Source: Croceicoccus bisphenolivorans (lineage in GTDB: Bacteria; Pseudomonadota; Alphaproteobacteria; Sphingomonadales; Sphingomonadaceae). From it: a DNA stretch of 59,097 bases. Of this stretch, positions 37,054 through 47,038 are shown piece by piece (within the stretch, counting starts at the first letter, position 1; each line of letters starts with the position of its first letter). The notes beneath the pieces were generated by a model. That model was not told the origin of the DNA. It saw only the letters and a list, made by a program, of their open reading frames with translations, and did no database searches. Location: positions 1 to 59,097 of the forward strand of contig NZ_LRSE01000017.1 in NCBI RefSeq assembly GCF_001634625.1. Reading direction: 5' to 3'. The translations under genes and the position numbers were made by a program.

Positions 37054-37377
37054 ATGGCCGATCCCGCAATCGCCGCACCCCCGAAAAAGAAGGTTCCGCT
37101 GACCACCTTCCACAACCACACGGGACAATATCTCGATCTCGGGCGCCGGACACCTGTCACCATCACCAAGCATGGAAGACCTGACATCACGTTGGCCGAA
37201 GCTTCCTACTTCGAGCGGCTTGAACGAATTGCGGCCGGTCAAATTCTCTCGGTTCTGGATCTGGTTGCCGTCGACGCCGCCGACATGACCAGTGAGCATG
37301 CGGCCCTCTTCGAAGCGGCCCGTCCGACGAGAGAGGAAATCGCGTCAGATCGTTGGAACGATGACCCCGCTTCCTAA
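37054..37377 (+). CDS. Antitoxin of MazF-like pair
   Basis: 107 residues. The N-terminal part (VPLTTFHNHTGQYLDLGRRTPVTITKHGRPDITL) resembles Phd/YefM antitoxins, which bind the operator; the C-terminal part should wrap the toxin. It overlaps the next gene by 17 bases in the antitoxin-first order. The start at 37054 follows AAGAGAG. A pair placed after PRTRC would stabilise the plasmid. Confidence 0.75.
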   Translation: MADPAIAAPPKKKVPLTTFHNHTGQYLDLGRRTPVTITKHGRPDITLAEASYFERLERIAAGQILSVLDLVAVDAADMTSEHAALFEAARPTREEIASDRWNDDPAS

Positions 37378-37750
37378 GGTCGGTGACATACTCCACTACG
37401 TCTACCTGTTCACCCACGAACAGCAAGCTGGTCGCGACGAGGGCGTCAAAACACGCCCTGTCATGGTAATCGCCACACAGGGACAGCGGGTGTTTACAGT
37501 CGCGATCACGACGAAGGCCGACAGGCAAGCCTCAACCCTGGCAATACCCGATCAGGTAGCGGACGCTGCGGGGATCGCCCGCGGCACCTCAGTCGTCGTC
37601 GACCAGTATAATCACTTCACCTGGATTGGTTACGATATCCGACCTGTGTCACCGGAACCTTCCTATGTTGCCGGTCGCATGCCTCCAGGCTTCACCAATG
37701 CAGTTATTTCCGCTCTCAAAGCCAACGCGACCGGAATCAATCGAGATTGA
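37361..37750 (+). CDS. MazF/PemK-like toxin
   Basis: 129 residues. The fold of MazF-type endoribonucleases is suggested by VGDILHYVYLF, GVKTRPVMVIA and FTVAITTK, followed by a strand with WIGYDIRPVSP. It would cleave RNA when the antitoxin is lost. The start at 37361 lies inside the antitoxin gene. Assignment rests on the short N-terminal motif and gene pairing. Confidence 0.7.
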   Translation: MTPLPKVGDILHYVYLFTHEQQAGRDEGVKTRPVMVIATQGQRVFTVAITTKADRQASTLAIPDQVADAAGIARGTSVVVDQYNHFTWIGYDIRPVSPEPSYVAGRMPPGFTNAVISALKANATGINRD

Positions 37751-37891
37751 GTCCTCACATTACTCACGCTCAAGCATAAGCATTTGAGGTGATCAATGCC
37801 TCCAAATCAGCAAACCCAGACGGTTCTCAGGCCCTACGGGCCGCGTTAGGGAAGGGGGAGGGGCAATGGTGATCCAAAGGAGATCACCATC

Positions 37892-38764
37892 ATGCTCACC
37901 ACACGCAGCCAGCGCTGGCGCGACCGGCGCTGCCACTGGATACCAGACGCGACGGAAATCGATCCGAAACAGCTTGCCGTCGATGTCATAAGCACGAAGA
38001 ACCAGGCGGCCCCATTCGTGCGGGCACATCACTACACCGCCTCGATGCCTGTCGCGCGCCTGTCGGCCGGCCTTTTCGCCAATGCGGGAGGCGGCCGCTC
38101 GGAACTGGTCGGCGTTTGCGTCTTCTCGCACCCGGTCAACAACGCCAGCGTTCCCAAGAGCGCGGGCCTTGCCGATCCGCGCACCGCCTGCGATCTCGGT
38201 CGTCTTGTCATAGACGATTCTCAGGGTGGCAATGCCGAGACCTTCCTGATCGCCCGCGCGTTTCGGCTCCTGCGCCGCGAGAAACCCGAAATCCTCTCCG
38301 TCATCTCCTATGCCGATCCGGTCCGCCGCGTTGATCCCGACGGGCGGGTGATACTCCCCGGACATTGCGGCCTCATTTATCGCGCCGCAAACAGCCAATA
38401 TTCCGGCAGATCGAGCCCGCGCACCGACCTCATCCTGCCCGACGGGCAGCCGATCTCTTCACGCGCGCTGTCCAAGATCCGCAACGCCGAATGCGGACAA
38501 CGCTATGCGATCGATGCGCTCCTCAGTGCCGGGGCACGCCCACCCCGCTTCGGCGAAGACCGCGCGGACTGGCTCGCCGATCTTGAGCGCACGGGCTTCC
38601 TGCGCCGACGACGCCATCCCGGATGTCATACCTATCTCTTCCCCCTCACAAAAGCGGCACGGATCGCGGCGCGCAAGGTTCCGAGCCTGCCCTATCCGGT
38701 ACTCGATCGAAGCGCGACGCTGGGCGATGTAACCGCATTGCCGCTGCTCCACCATGCAGCGTGA
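37892..38764 (+). CDS. Mom-like DNA modification protein
   Basis: 290 residues. It looks like the Mom family, whose phage Mu member modifies adenine to block restriction. Visible blocks: FVRAHHYTASMPVARLSAGLF, ELVGVCVFSHPVN, LGRLVIDD with NAETFLIARAFRLL, SVISYADP and HCGLIYRAANSQYSG. These follow the GNAT-like core order of Mom proteins. The C-terminal 90 residues look like an added winged helix. A purine-rich AAAGGAG precedes the ATG. It may protect the plasmid from host restriction. Confidence 0.7.
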   Translation: MLTTRSQRWRDRRCHWIPDATEIDPKQLAVDVISTKNQAAPFVRAHHYTASMPVARLSAGLFANAGGGRSELVGVCVFSHPVNNASVPKSAGLADPRTACDLGRLVIDDSQGGNAETFLIARAFRLLRREKPEILSVISYADPVRRVDPDGRVILPGHCGLIYRAANSQYSGRSSPRTDLILPDGQPISSRALSKIRNAECGQRYAIDALLSAGARPPRFGEDRADWLADLERTGFLRRRRHPGCHTYLFPLTKAARIAARKVPSLPYPVLDRSATLGDVTALPLLHHAA

Positions 38765-38788
38765 GCCCTCGCGCGAGGACCAGTCGAC

Positions 38789-40027
38789 ATGACCGACGCC
38801 TTCGATCCCGCCGATGCGGCGTGCTGGATAGCGCATGGCCGTGCCCCGCATCATGCTCATGCCATAGCCAATGCCTGGCGCGCCTTTCCTGACCTGCCAA
38901 ACGATACGCCGCTCGAAGCGCGCATGGCCCGCACCCGCGAGCGCACCGCGATGCTCAAGCCACTCCACGAACGAATAGTGCAAGAAGGCGAGCAACAACG
39001 CCAGGCGGCAAACTTCGCCCATGTCGAGCGGAAGGTTGCCGGGGGCAGCACCGACAGCCGGGATAGGGGCATTCTCCATGCCCGTGCCGTCTATGGCTAT
39101 GACTGGGACGAAGCGGTAGCCTGGGCCGATGGCAATTACGCAGCGAAGGCAGGATGGGAGGCCCGGCCACCATCCCTTACTCGCCAGGGCAAACCCGATC
39201 GCCGCCGCGGCGCCTACGACCAGGGATTTCTCGATGGGGGAGGGCGGCCCGATGACATTTTCGACGTCGCCCGCCGATCCCTTGCCGCAGTCACCCCCGA
39301 ACCTGCCACAGCCACCAGCCCGCCCTCCTCACGGCCTCTGCCTAGCCAGTGGCCCGCGCCCACCGATCTGCCGACACCCGTCTCATGGCACCGGCGTTTA
39401 CTGCTTCTCGGCGCGACTGAACACGCCGCGGGGACAATCGGCATCCTCGCCATGCTCCATGAGCGGATAGGCCATGACGAAACCACAGTTTGTCTGATCG
39501 ACGCCCAGACCGGCCTTTACGCCCTTTCTGGCGCGACCGGGCTGCCACCCGGGGATGACGAAGCACTCCGGGCGCATCTTCGTCAGCGTGATTATGCCGA
39601 CATACTCGCGGTTGCGGAAGAAGCTGAACTCGCACGACTCGATACCGACTCTCATATCTTGCCACTTGCGCGAACAATGGAGCGCACGCGCAACTCGCTG
39701 CTCCAACAACGGACGCAGTTTCGTCTCTGGCTTGCCCGCGGTCGGGCTCGAGGCGAGCAGTTTGCAGCCGGCCATATTCGCTGGAGCAAAATGGCAGCAG
39801 GGCTCTCCGGACGTCTCGGCGATTTCACTGTCCGCTACGCCGGCCCCGCGCATCCGCGGGGACACCGGATCATCGTCGAAGACGCCTATGGCGAGACCGC
39901 AACAGGTTACCGCACTGCGCGCGGCCATGATCTCAATCCCGAAATCGTTATCGGCAACAAGAGCCATCTGCGATCCGCGATGACCGAGCTGCTGCGCCAA
40001 TATGCCGCGGCCCTGCGCCTGGGATGA
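38789..40027 (+). CDS. Hypothetical plasmid protein (412 residues)
   Basis: No family recognised. The N-terminal half is helical and charged (MARTRERTAMLKPLHERIVQEGEQQRQAANF), followed by a Pro/Ser-rich linker and a C-terminal half with RLLLLGATEHAAGTIGILAMLHERIGHDE. It starts 24 bases after the Mom-like gene and may be co-transcribed with it. Codon use fits the backbone. Confidence 0.55.
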   Translation: MTDAFDPADAACWIAHGRAPHHAHAIANAWRAFPDLPNDTPLEARMARTRERTAMLKPLHERIVQEGEQQRQAANFAHVERKVAGGSTDSRDRGILHARAVYGYDWDEAVAWADGNYAAKAGWEARPPSLTRQGKPDRRRGAYDQGFLDGGGRPDDIFDVARRSLAAVTPEPATATSPPSSRPLPSQWPAPTDLPTPVSWHRRLLLLGATEHAAGTIGILAMLHERIGHDETTVCLIDAQTGLYALSGATGLPPGDDEALRAHLRQRDYADILAVAEEAELARLDTDSHILPLARTMERTRNSLLQQRTQFRLWLARGRARGEQFAAGHIRWSKMAAGLSGRLGDFTVRYAGPAHPRGHRIIVEDAYGETATGYRTARGHDLNPEIVIGNKSHLRSAMTELLRQYAAALRLG

Positions 40028-40134
40028 TCCGATGCGCGATCAGCTCCAATCCGACCGCCCCGCTTCGCGCTGACAGGAAAGGGAAGGGGGAGAGGGGCGG
40101 GTGCTTGCCATTGGAGCATCACAGGAGTCCCCCT

Positions 40135-40608
40135 ATGAAAATCGAACTGCGACGTATCACCCACAGCGCCGCGCTATCCCAAGAAACCACTGCCTATCGC
40201 GCGGAAATCTGGATCGATGGCGAATTGGCCTTCCATGCCCATAACCAGGGGCACGGGTCCGCCGATTTCTTCGACAAGGTCGGTTGCTGGGATCTGGCTG
40301 AGGTCGATACGTGGCTGAAGGCCAACCGGGCGCCAACCGTTCTGGGCGACATAACCCTCGATCATGATCTCGAAGCCGAAGTGAGCGATCTGCTGACACG
40401 CGCACTCGAAGGCCGACGGCTGAAACGTCTGCTGCGCACCAATCTGGTCACCATCGAGAAGGACCAGATCTTCCAACATCCACTGCGCAAGCGCCCGATC
40501 GCTACCATCTCTAGCGCCGTGCTCGCCACCAATCCCAAGGCTGTCGTCGTCAATGGCGCCGGAGACGAGGTCTTCGAGCACGCCCTCGACCTGCTGATGA
40601 CCCGTTAG
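40135..40608 (+). CDS. Conserved hypothetical plasmid protein (157 residues)
   Basis: Starts at ATG 40135 after AGGAG. The first part reads like a beta-sandwich (AYRAEIWIDGELAFHAHNQGHG), then a helical half with basic residues (ALEGRRLKRLLRTNLVTI). No membrane or catalytic motif seen. No family recognised. Confidence 0.55.
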   Translation: MKIELRRITHSAALSQETTAYRAEIWIDGELAFHAHNQGHGSADFFDKVGCWDLAEVDTWLKANRAPTVLGDITLDHDLEAEVSDLLTRALEGRRLKRLLRTNLVTIEKDQIFQHPLRKRPIATISSAVLATNPKAVVVNGAGDEVFEHALDLLMTR

Positions 40609-40770
40609 TGACGCTCCAGGTCGGGCCGTGGGCCTGACCGCGATCTTTGCCATGCCCGCGCTGCGACGCCCTTAGCGTCACTCCCGTTCCCGCATGGACT
40701 GCTCGCCCCGACGTGCCCCGCACCCCCAGGGCAGGCCGAGCCCTCAACATCGCCTGAAAAGGAAGCTTCC

Positions 40771-43700
40771 ATGCGAAACAGTGCATCCGCGCTGGCGCTC
40801 CAGCTGTGCCTGGACTTCGACCAGCCCATCAAGCCCTCGCCAGAACCGCCGAAGACATCCCCTATCGCCTCCGACCTGTTCGAGGTGAAGGCAAAGCCGC
40901 CGCACGTGCTGCCGGTCGATTTCTCGTTCGCTGGCGGAAGGACACTCGCCCCGTCGTGGAAGGGCCGCGCCCATGACAATATCGAGGCGATCCGCCTGCT
41001 GAACCTGATCGATCGCGAAAATCGAACTGCGACGCGTGCGGAACAGGAAGCGATCGCGAAGTTCATCGGCTTCGGCGCGTCCGAGCTTGCCAACAACATC
41101 TTCGCCCGCCGTGGCGATGAATACCGGCAGGGCTGGGAAGAACTCGGGCAAAGCCTTGTCGCTGAAACCACCGAAACCGAACTTCAGTCGCTCAAGCGTG
41201 CCACGCAATATGCGCACTATACGCCTGAATACATCATCCGGGCCATGTGGGAGGCCGCCCGCATCCTCGGCTTCACCGGCGGCCAGATCCTCGAACCCGG
41301 TTGCGGCAGCGGGTTGTTCATGGGGCTGCGGCCGGACTTCCTCTCCAGCGACACGCTCTTCGTCGGTATCGAGAACGACCCAGTCACCGCACGCGTTACC
41401 GGTGCCCTCTATCCCAGCCAGCTCATCCGTTGCATCGATTTCGACAAGGCATCGCTGCCCGGCGATTTCGATCTCGCGATCGGGAATCCGCCCTTCTCGA
41501 ACGTAACGGTGCAGAACCGTTCGGCTCCCGGACGCCTGGGACTCTCGCTCCATGATTTCTTCATCGCCCGGTCCATCGAGCAGCTTCGCCCCGGCGGCAT
41601 CGCCATGTTCGTCACGTCGCGATATTCACTCGACAAGAGCGATCCTAAAGCGCGGCAACATATTGATGCCATGGCCGATTTCCTCGGAGCGGTGCGCCTG
41701 CCGGGGAAAGCCATGCGCGACGAGGCGGGCACCGACGTCGTCGTCGACATCCTCCTCTTCCAGAAACATCAGCCCGATGCCTCCCGTCCCCGGCGCCACT
41801 GGCTCGACCTTGCCGACATAGAAGGCAGCGACGAGGGTAGTGGTCCGCTGCGGATCAACAGCTACTTCCTCGATCATCCCGATCATGTGCTCGGCACTCA
41901 TGAATGGCGCAGCGGCCAATATGGCATGGAATATGGCTGCGCCGCCGCACCTGACGCCGACATTCCCGCCCTGCTGGCTGCTACGCTGACGGAAATCGCG
42001 TCCCGCGAGGCCGGTTCCTTCAGGCCAATCGAGCGGACGACTTCGCTCCGCGACAGAACGGACGTCTCGCTTGACCTCTCGATCGGCACTGCGGCCGACG
42101 AGGCCGATTTCAAGGAAGGCAGCTATCTCGTATCCGGCGGCGCACTGCACCAGATCGTCGATGGCATACCCACGACCGTCGCGGTCAAATCCGGCCGGGG
42201 CGAACCGGGTCTCTTCGCCAAACATGCCAACGTCATCCGCGCGCTCATCCCGATCCGAGACACCGTCCGGACCATTCTGCGCGCCCAGCTAAACGACGAA
42301 CCCTACACCATCCTGCAGGAGCGGCTGCTCACGCACTACCGGGCCTTCGTCAAGAAGAACGGCCCGATCAACCGCACCGTCACCACGATCCGTACCGACC
42401 CGGACACGGGAGCCGAGAAGGAATATCAGCGGCGCCCCAATCTTCAGCCCTTCCTCGACGACCCCGATGTCTGGCTGGTCGCCTCGATCGAAACCTATGA
42501 CGAGGCGAACGACGTCGGCACGCCGGGTCCGATCTTCACCGAGCGCGTCGTCAAGCCCCCCGTTACTCATGAAATCCACTCCGCGCAGGATGCCCTCGCG
42601 CTCTCCCTCCATGAACGCGGACGGGTCGATATAACCCTGATAGCCGAGTTGCTCGGCACCAGCGAGGCACAGGCGCTGAGCGACCTGGCTGAAGACGTCT
42701 ATCTCGACCCCATCCGCAGCACGCCGCATTTCAACAACTGGGTTCCCGCAGACGAGGCGCTTTCCGGCCCGGTCCGCACCAAGCTCGCCCTAGCGCGAGA
42801 AAAGGCCGATCTCGATCCCCGTTTCCTCGCCACCGCCGCGGCGCTGGAGGACGTGCAGCCGGTCGATCTCAAGCCGAGCGAGATCACCGCGCGGCTGGGA
42901 GCTCCCTGGATACCGACCGATGTCATCGAGACCTTCATCGCCGAAACGATGGAGATCGAGACCCGCATCTTTCACACCGTGAACATCGCGAGCTGGACCG
43001 TCGACAAGTCTCCCTTCGAGGGACATGTTAGCTCGACCTCGACCTGGGGAACCCCGCGCCGCAGCGCCGCCGACCTCATCGAGGACGCGCTCAACTCCCA
43101 CATTCCCAAAATTTACGACGTCATCCGTGAGGCCGACGGATCAGAGCGGCGCGAACTCAACACGATCGACACCGAGGCTGCCAAGGAGAAGCTGACGGCC
43201 ATCAAATCGACCTTCGAGACATGGGTCTGGCAGGAAAGCGACCGCGCTGACCGCCTCGTTCGCATCTATAACGACGCCTACAACAATCTCGTGCCCCGCG
43301 CCTTCAACGGCAAGCACCTGAAGCTGCCGGGCGCATCGGACGCCATCCGGATGCGCGATCACCAGAAGCGTGTCGTCTGGCGGATCATCGCGGCCGGCTC
43401 CACCTACGTCGCGCACTCGGTCGGCGCCGGCAAGACGTTCAGCCTCTGCGCCGCCGTGATGGAGCAGCGCCGGCTCGGTCTCGCCAACAAGCCAATGGTC
43501 GCAGTGCCCAATCACTGCCTCGCCCAGATCGCCCGCGAGTTCCTGATGCTCTACCCGACCGCACGGATCCTCGTCGCCGACGACACCAACTTCGTGAAGG
43601 AAAAACGCCAGCGATTCCTCGCGCGCGCGGCCACCGGCAACTGGGATGCGATCATCATCACCCATGATGCCTTCAAGTTCATCCCGACTCCGGCGACGTT

Positions 43701-45921
43701 CGAGAAGGAGTTCATCGAAGACCAACTCGCGAGCTACGAAGCCCTCGTCGACAACATCGACAGTAATGACCGCGTCTCCCGCAAACGCGTCGAGCGCCTC
43801 AAGGAAGGGCTTCAGCGTCGCCTCGAGAACCTGCGTTCCCGCAAGGACGATCTCGTCCATATCGGCGAGATCGGCATCGATCAGATCATCGTCGATGAAG
43901 CCCAGCAGTTCCGCAAGCTCACTTTCGCGACGAACCTCGGCGACCTCAAGGGCGTCGATCCTGTCGGTTCACAGCGCGCGTGGGATCTCTATGTCAAATC
44001 CCGCTACCTTTCCGGTATCAATCCCGGACGCGAACTGATCCTCTCATCCGGCACGCCAATCACCAACACGCTCGGCGAAATGTACACGCTGCAGCGGTTC
44101 ATGCAGCACGACGAGCTTTACTCGAAGGGTTTGCACGAGTTCGACGCCTGGGCCGCCAATTTCGGCGACACGCGCACCGAACTCGAACTGCAGCCCAGCG
44201 GTAGCTACAAGCCGGTCACCCGCTTCTGCGAATTCGTCAACGTCGCCGACCTGATGGCGATGTACCGCAGCGTCGCCGATGTCGTGCTGAAGGACGACCT
44301 GCGCCAATATGTGCAGCTCCCCACCATCCGGGGCGGCAAGCGGCAGATCGTTGTCGCCCAGTCCGCCGCGCCCTTCAAAGCCTATCAGCGGGTGCTCGCC
44401 AAGCGCATCAAAGCCATCGAAAGCCGTAGCGGTCGCCCGCAGAAGGGCGATGACATCATCCTGTCGGTCATCACCGACGGCAGGCACTCGGCGATCGACC
44501 TGCGCTTCGTCGATGCCGGGATCGGCAACGAAGAGGGCAACAAGCTCAATCTCCTGATCGAGAACGTCCACCGCATCTGGCGGGAGACCAGCGAGAACCG
44601 CTACACCGACCCGGAAACCGGCAAGCCCTATCAGCTGCCCGGCGCCGTACAGATGATCTTTTCGGATCTCGGAACCGAGGCCGCCATCGAGACGCGCGGC
44701 TTCTCCGCCTATGTCTGGATTCGTGACCGGCTGATCGCGATGGGCATCCCTGCCGATCAGATCGCCTTCATGCAGCATTACAAGAAGAACAGCGCCAAGC
44801 AGCGCCTGTTCAATGACCTCAACCAGGGGCGCAAGCGGATCGTCCTCGGTTCGACAGCGACAATGGGAACCGGCGTCAACGCACAGCAGCGCCTGAAAGC
44901 CCTGCATCATCTCGATGTGCCGTGGATTCCCTCCGATATCGAGCAGCGCGAAGGCCGGATCGAGCGCCAGGGCAACCAGAACGACGAAATCGAACTCTAT
45001 GGCTATGCCACAAGCGGCTCGATGGACGCGACCAACTGGCAGATGCTCGAGCGCAAGGCCCGCTTTATCGCCATGGCCATGTCGGGCGACCGCTCCATTC
45101 GCCGGATCGAAGATGTCGGTTCGAACGTCAGCCAGTTCGCCCTCGCGAAAGCCCTTGCGTCCGGCGATGACCGTTTGATGAGAAAAGCCGGGCTGGATGC
45201 CGAAGTCGCCCGGCTGGAGCGGCTGCGCGATGCCCATGTCGACGACCAGTTCAATATCCGCAGAACCATCAGGCGCACGATCGACGCGATCGATGAGGGC
45301 AGGGCGCGGATCGTCAGGCTCGAACAGGATATAGCCCAGCGTATACCAGCGAGGGAGGATGAGGTCATATTGGCGTTGGAAGGCCAAATCATCTCCGACC
45401 GCAAGGCTGCCGGCGAGCGGATCATCCGGAAAGCCCTCGACCTGCGCAAGAGTGGCGCCGACACCCTTATCATCGGATCACTGAGCGGCATCGACCTCAA
45501 GGTCACCAGCCACCCCGCCCTGAGTGACGACGGCAGGCGCTACCTGCGCGTGATGATCGCACCGGTACATCACGGCCAGGACCGTGCGTTCGAGATCAGC
45601 GAGAAGACCCGGTGGAGCACAGCACTTGGCCGACTGGAATCCTCTCTCGCCAATCTCGATGCCGACCTGGCCGAAGCGAGAGGAAGTCTTGAAGCCAATG
45701 AGCGGCGCCTGCCCGCGTTCCAGGCACGCCTTGGTCAGGAATTCCCCGAAACCGCGTTGCTGGAGGAAAAACAGCGCGAACTGGCAGAACTCGAAGCCGA
45801 ACTGGCCGCGACCAGGGGTGAGTTCGATTCCGACAATGACGATGAGGCACGGGCTGACCGGGGCGATGGCGAGGCTCTCGATTGCGTGGAGCCGGTGCTG
45901 GACATGGTCGTGGGTGAGTGA
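40771..45921 (+). CDS. Methylase-helicase fusion (DarB-like antirestriction type)
   Basis: 1716 residues. An N6-adenine methyltransferase domain comes first, with the SAM motif ILEPGCGSGLFMG near residue 172 and the catalytic NPPF near 240. A superfamily 2 helicase follows, with VGAGKTF near 885, DEAQ near 1042, a motif III-like SSGTPITN, and motif VI EQREGRIERQGNQ near 1391. The C-terminal 250 residues are coiled-coil. Phage P1 DarB and large conjugative-plasmid proteins share this order and are linked to protection from restriction. RBS AAAAGGAA precedes ATG. Which DNA it modifies is unknown. Confidence 0.85.
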   Translation: MRNSASALALQLCLDFDQPIKPSPEPPKTSPIASDLFEVKAKPPHVLPVDFSFAGGRTLAPSWKGRAHDNIEAIRLLNLIDRENRTATRAEQEAIAKFIGFGASELANNIFARRGDEYRQGWEELGQSLVAETTETELQSLKRATQYAHYTPEYIIRAMWEAARILGFTGGQILEPGCGSGLFMGLRPDFLSSDTLFVGIENDPVTARVTGALYPSQLIRCIDFDKASLPGDFDLAIGNPPFSNVTVQNRSAPGRLGLSLHDFFIARSIEQLRPGGIAMFVTSRYSLDKSDPKARQHIDAMADFLGAVRLPGKAMRDEAGTDVVVDILLFQKHQPDASRPRRHWLDLADIEGSDEGSGPLRINSYFLDHPDHVLGTHEWRSGQYGMEYGCAAAPDADIPALLAATLTEIASREAGSFRPIERTTSLRDRTDVSLDLSIGTAADEADFKEGSYLVSGGALHQIVDGIPTTVAVKSGRGEPGLFAKHANVIRALIPIRDTVRTILRAQLNDEPYTILQERLLTHYRAFVKKNGPINRTVTTIRTDPDTGAEKEYQRRPNLQPFLDDPDVWLVASIETYDEANDVGTPGPIFTERVVKPPVTHEIHSAQDALALSLHERGRVDITLIAELLGTSEAQALSDLAEDVYLDPIRSTPHFNNWVPADEALSGPVRTKLALAREKADLDPRFLATAAALEDVQPVDLKPSEITARLGAPWIPTDVIETFIAETMEIETRIFHTVNIASWTVDKSPFEGHVSSTSTWGTPRRSAADLIEDALNSHIPKIYDVIREADGSERRELNTIDTEAAKEKLTAIKSTFETWVWQESDRADRLVRIYNDAYNNLVPRAFNGKHLKLPGASDAIRMRDHQKRVVWRIIAAGSTYVAHSVGAGKTFSLCAAVMEQRRLGLANKPMVAVPNHCLAQIAREFLMLYPTARILVADDTNFVKEKRQRFLARAATGNWDAIIITHDAFKFIPTPATFEKEFIEDQLASYEALVDNIDSNDRVSRKRVERLKEGLQRRLENLRSRKDDLVHIGEIGIDQIIVDEAQQFRKLTFATNLGDLKGVDPVGSQRAWDLYVKSRYLSGINPGRELILSSGTPITNTLGEMYTLQRFMQHDELYSKGLHEFDAWAANFGDTRTELELQPSGSYKPVTRFCEFVNVADLMAMYRSVADVVLKDDLRQYVQLPTIRGGKRQIVVAQSAAPFKAYQRVLAKRIKAIESRSGRPQKGDDIILSVITDGRHSAIDLRFVDAGIGNEEGNKLNLLIENVHRIWRETSENRYTDPETGKPYQLPGAVQMIFSDLGTEAAIETRGFSAYVWIRDRLIAMGIPADQIAFMQHYKKNSAKQRLFNDLNQGRKRIVLGSTATMGTGVNAQQRLKALHHLDVPWIPSDIEQREGRIERQGNQNDEIELYGYATSGSMDATNWQMLERKARFIAMAMSGDRSIRRIEDVGSNVSQFALAKALASGDDRLMRKAGLDAEVARLERLRDAHVDDQFNIRRTIRRTIDAIDEGRARIVRLEQDIAQRIPAREDEVILALEGQIISDRKAAGERIIRKALDLRKSGADTLIIGSLSGIDLKVTSHPALSDDGRRYLRVMIAPVHHGQDRAFEISEKTRWSTALGRLESSLANLDADLAEARGSLEANERRLPAFQARLGQEFPETALLEEKQRELAELEAELAATRGEFDSDNDDEARADRGDGEALDCVEPVLDMVVGE

Positions 45922-45987
45922 ACCGCAGAGAATGGAGCAGACCGTTAGGGCAATACATGACCTGAGTTGGTAGATGCGTCGCCGAGA

Positions 45988-46032
45988 TCATCCTTGTAAA
46001 TCTTCCATGTGCCGGAAGATTTACAAGGATGA
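45988..46032. terminator. Perfect hairpin between convergent genes
   Basis: A 19-base arm TCATCCTTGTAAATCTTCC pairs perfectly with 46014-46032 across a 7-base loop (ATGTGCC). It lies between the ends of the methylase-helicase gene and the membrane-protein gene on the other strand, so a bidirectional terminator is likely. There is no U-tract, and the arm is AT-rich, so a protein-binding dyad is an alternative. Confidence 0.55.
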
Positions 46033-46050
46033 CACCAGCCCCACGGGCTG

Positions 46051-46308
46051 TCACCATTCGAGCGTGAGCGCAAAGGCTGCGACAATTGCCAGAATTACCG
46101 GCGTTCCGGTCAGATAGAGCTTCTGCCAGCGCCACCATGTTCCCGGCACGAACAGCAGGACCGCGCGCACCGATCCAAGGCCGCGCCAAAACCGTTCGCG
46201 CCACAGCTGAACCGCGACCATTGTCCCCGAAAGAAAGAGCGTGAGCATGCAGACAAGCGTGGTCGCCGCATACAGCGCCGTCCAGTTCATGATCTCGGCT
46301 TGCGACAT
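46051..46308 (-). CDS. Small membrane protein (85 residues)
   Basis: Two hydrophobic segments, about residues 9-32 (TALYAATTLVCMLTLFLSG) and 62-82 (LYLTGTPVILAIVAAFALT), flank a basic loop with several Trp and Arg. It is the only minus-strand gene in this part of the backbone. The function is unknown. Confidence 0.5.
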   Translation of the reverse strand: MSQAEIMNWTALYAATTLVCMLTLFLSGTMVAVQLWRERFWRGLGSVRAVLLFVPGTWWRWQKLYLTGTPVILAIVAAFALTLEW

Positions 46309-46566
46309 CTCGCCTTCACCTTTCGCATCTGGATCCCGAACCCCATGAGCCTACAGCACGCTGCCTGATTCTCCTAAATCACAGGGGTAGACAATCGGAT
46401 CTCCACCAGATCACCGCCAGACCCCGGCCCACGCTCTCCGAGATCGCGGCCATATCGCGCACGCGCGAGCCTCATGGCCCAAAGCTGAGAGGGGTGGGGA
46501 AGGGGGGCGGCAAGGCGGATCGCGCAACGCAGTCCCGCCGTTTGCCCGCCCATCCCGGAGATAGAT

Positions 46567-46932
46567 ATGCACAAAAACCCGCAGGCCGGTTCCCGCACCG
46601 AGCGCATCGCCATCCTCAACGACCGCTGCCGGCAGGGCCTCGATCGCGGTTCGCGCACTGTTATCACCAGAAACTGCCTTGCCCGCCTGGCTGGTGAAGG
46701 TGGCCTCGTTGCCGAGCTGCTCGCGCAAGCGGCGATCATGGCGGCCGTGCGCGGTGCGAGCTTCGATCGCGACAGCCCTGAACGCGACATGGGTTCAATC
46801 ACCGTCCGCGAGGTCAAAATCCTTTTCAAGATCGATTACTATGACGAGAATCTGGAATTCGGCTCCGAAGATCCAGCCGACGCGGCGAAAACCACCCGCG
46901 TCCTCACCATCATGCTGCCCGAGGATTACTGA
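46567..46932 (+). CDS. DUF3768 family protein
   Basis: 121 residues ending in the family signature FKIDYYDENLEFGSEDP and TTRVLTIMLPEDY. DUF3768 proteins are common on alphaproteobacterial plasmids and have no known function. A paralogue lies at 56011-56400 on the other backbone segment. Start follows GGAG. Confidence 0.8.
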   Translation: MHKNPQAGSRTERIAILNDRCRQGLDRGSRTVITRNCLARLAGEGGLVAELLAQAAIMAAVRGASFDRDSPERDMGSITVREVKILFKIDYYDENLEFGSEDPADAAKTTRVLTIMLPEDY

Positions 46933-47006
46933 TTCTCGGCGGTCCGGAGCACCGTTCTCCGCAGAGTAGTGACCTCAGCGGTCGAACGACCGCAATCGCC
47001 ACCATT

Positions 47007-47027
47007 GCCCCCAATCACTCACAGAAA
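47007..47027 (+). repeat. Orphan iteron-like site
   Basis: GCCCCCAATCACTCACAGAAA matches the origin iterons at most positions (split here as GCCCCC, AATCA, CTCACAGAAA) but lies 19 kb from the array. It overlaps the ribosome site AAAGGAG of the next gene. Confidence 0.5.
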
Positions 47028-47038
47028 GGAGCTTCCCG

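Noticed and set aside
44044..45387. 447-residue frame antisense to the methylase-helicase gene
   Set aside because: It lies entirely over a well-supported long gene with clear motifs.
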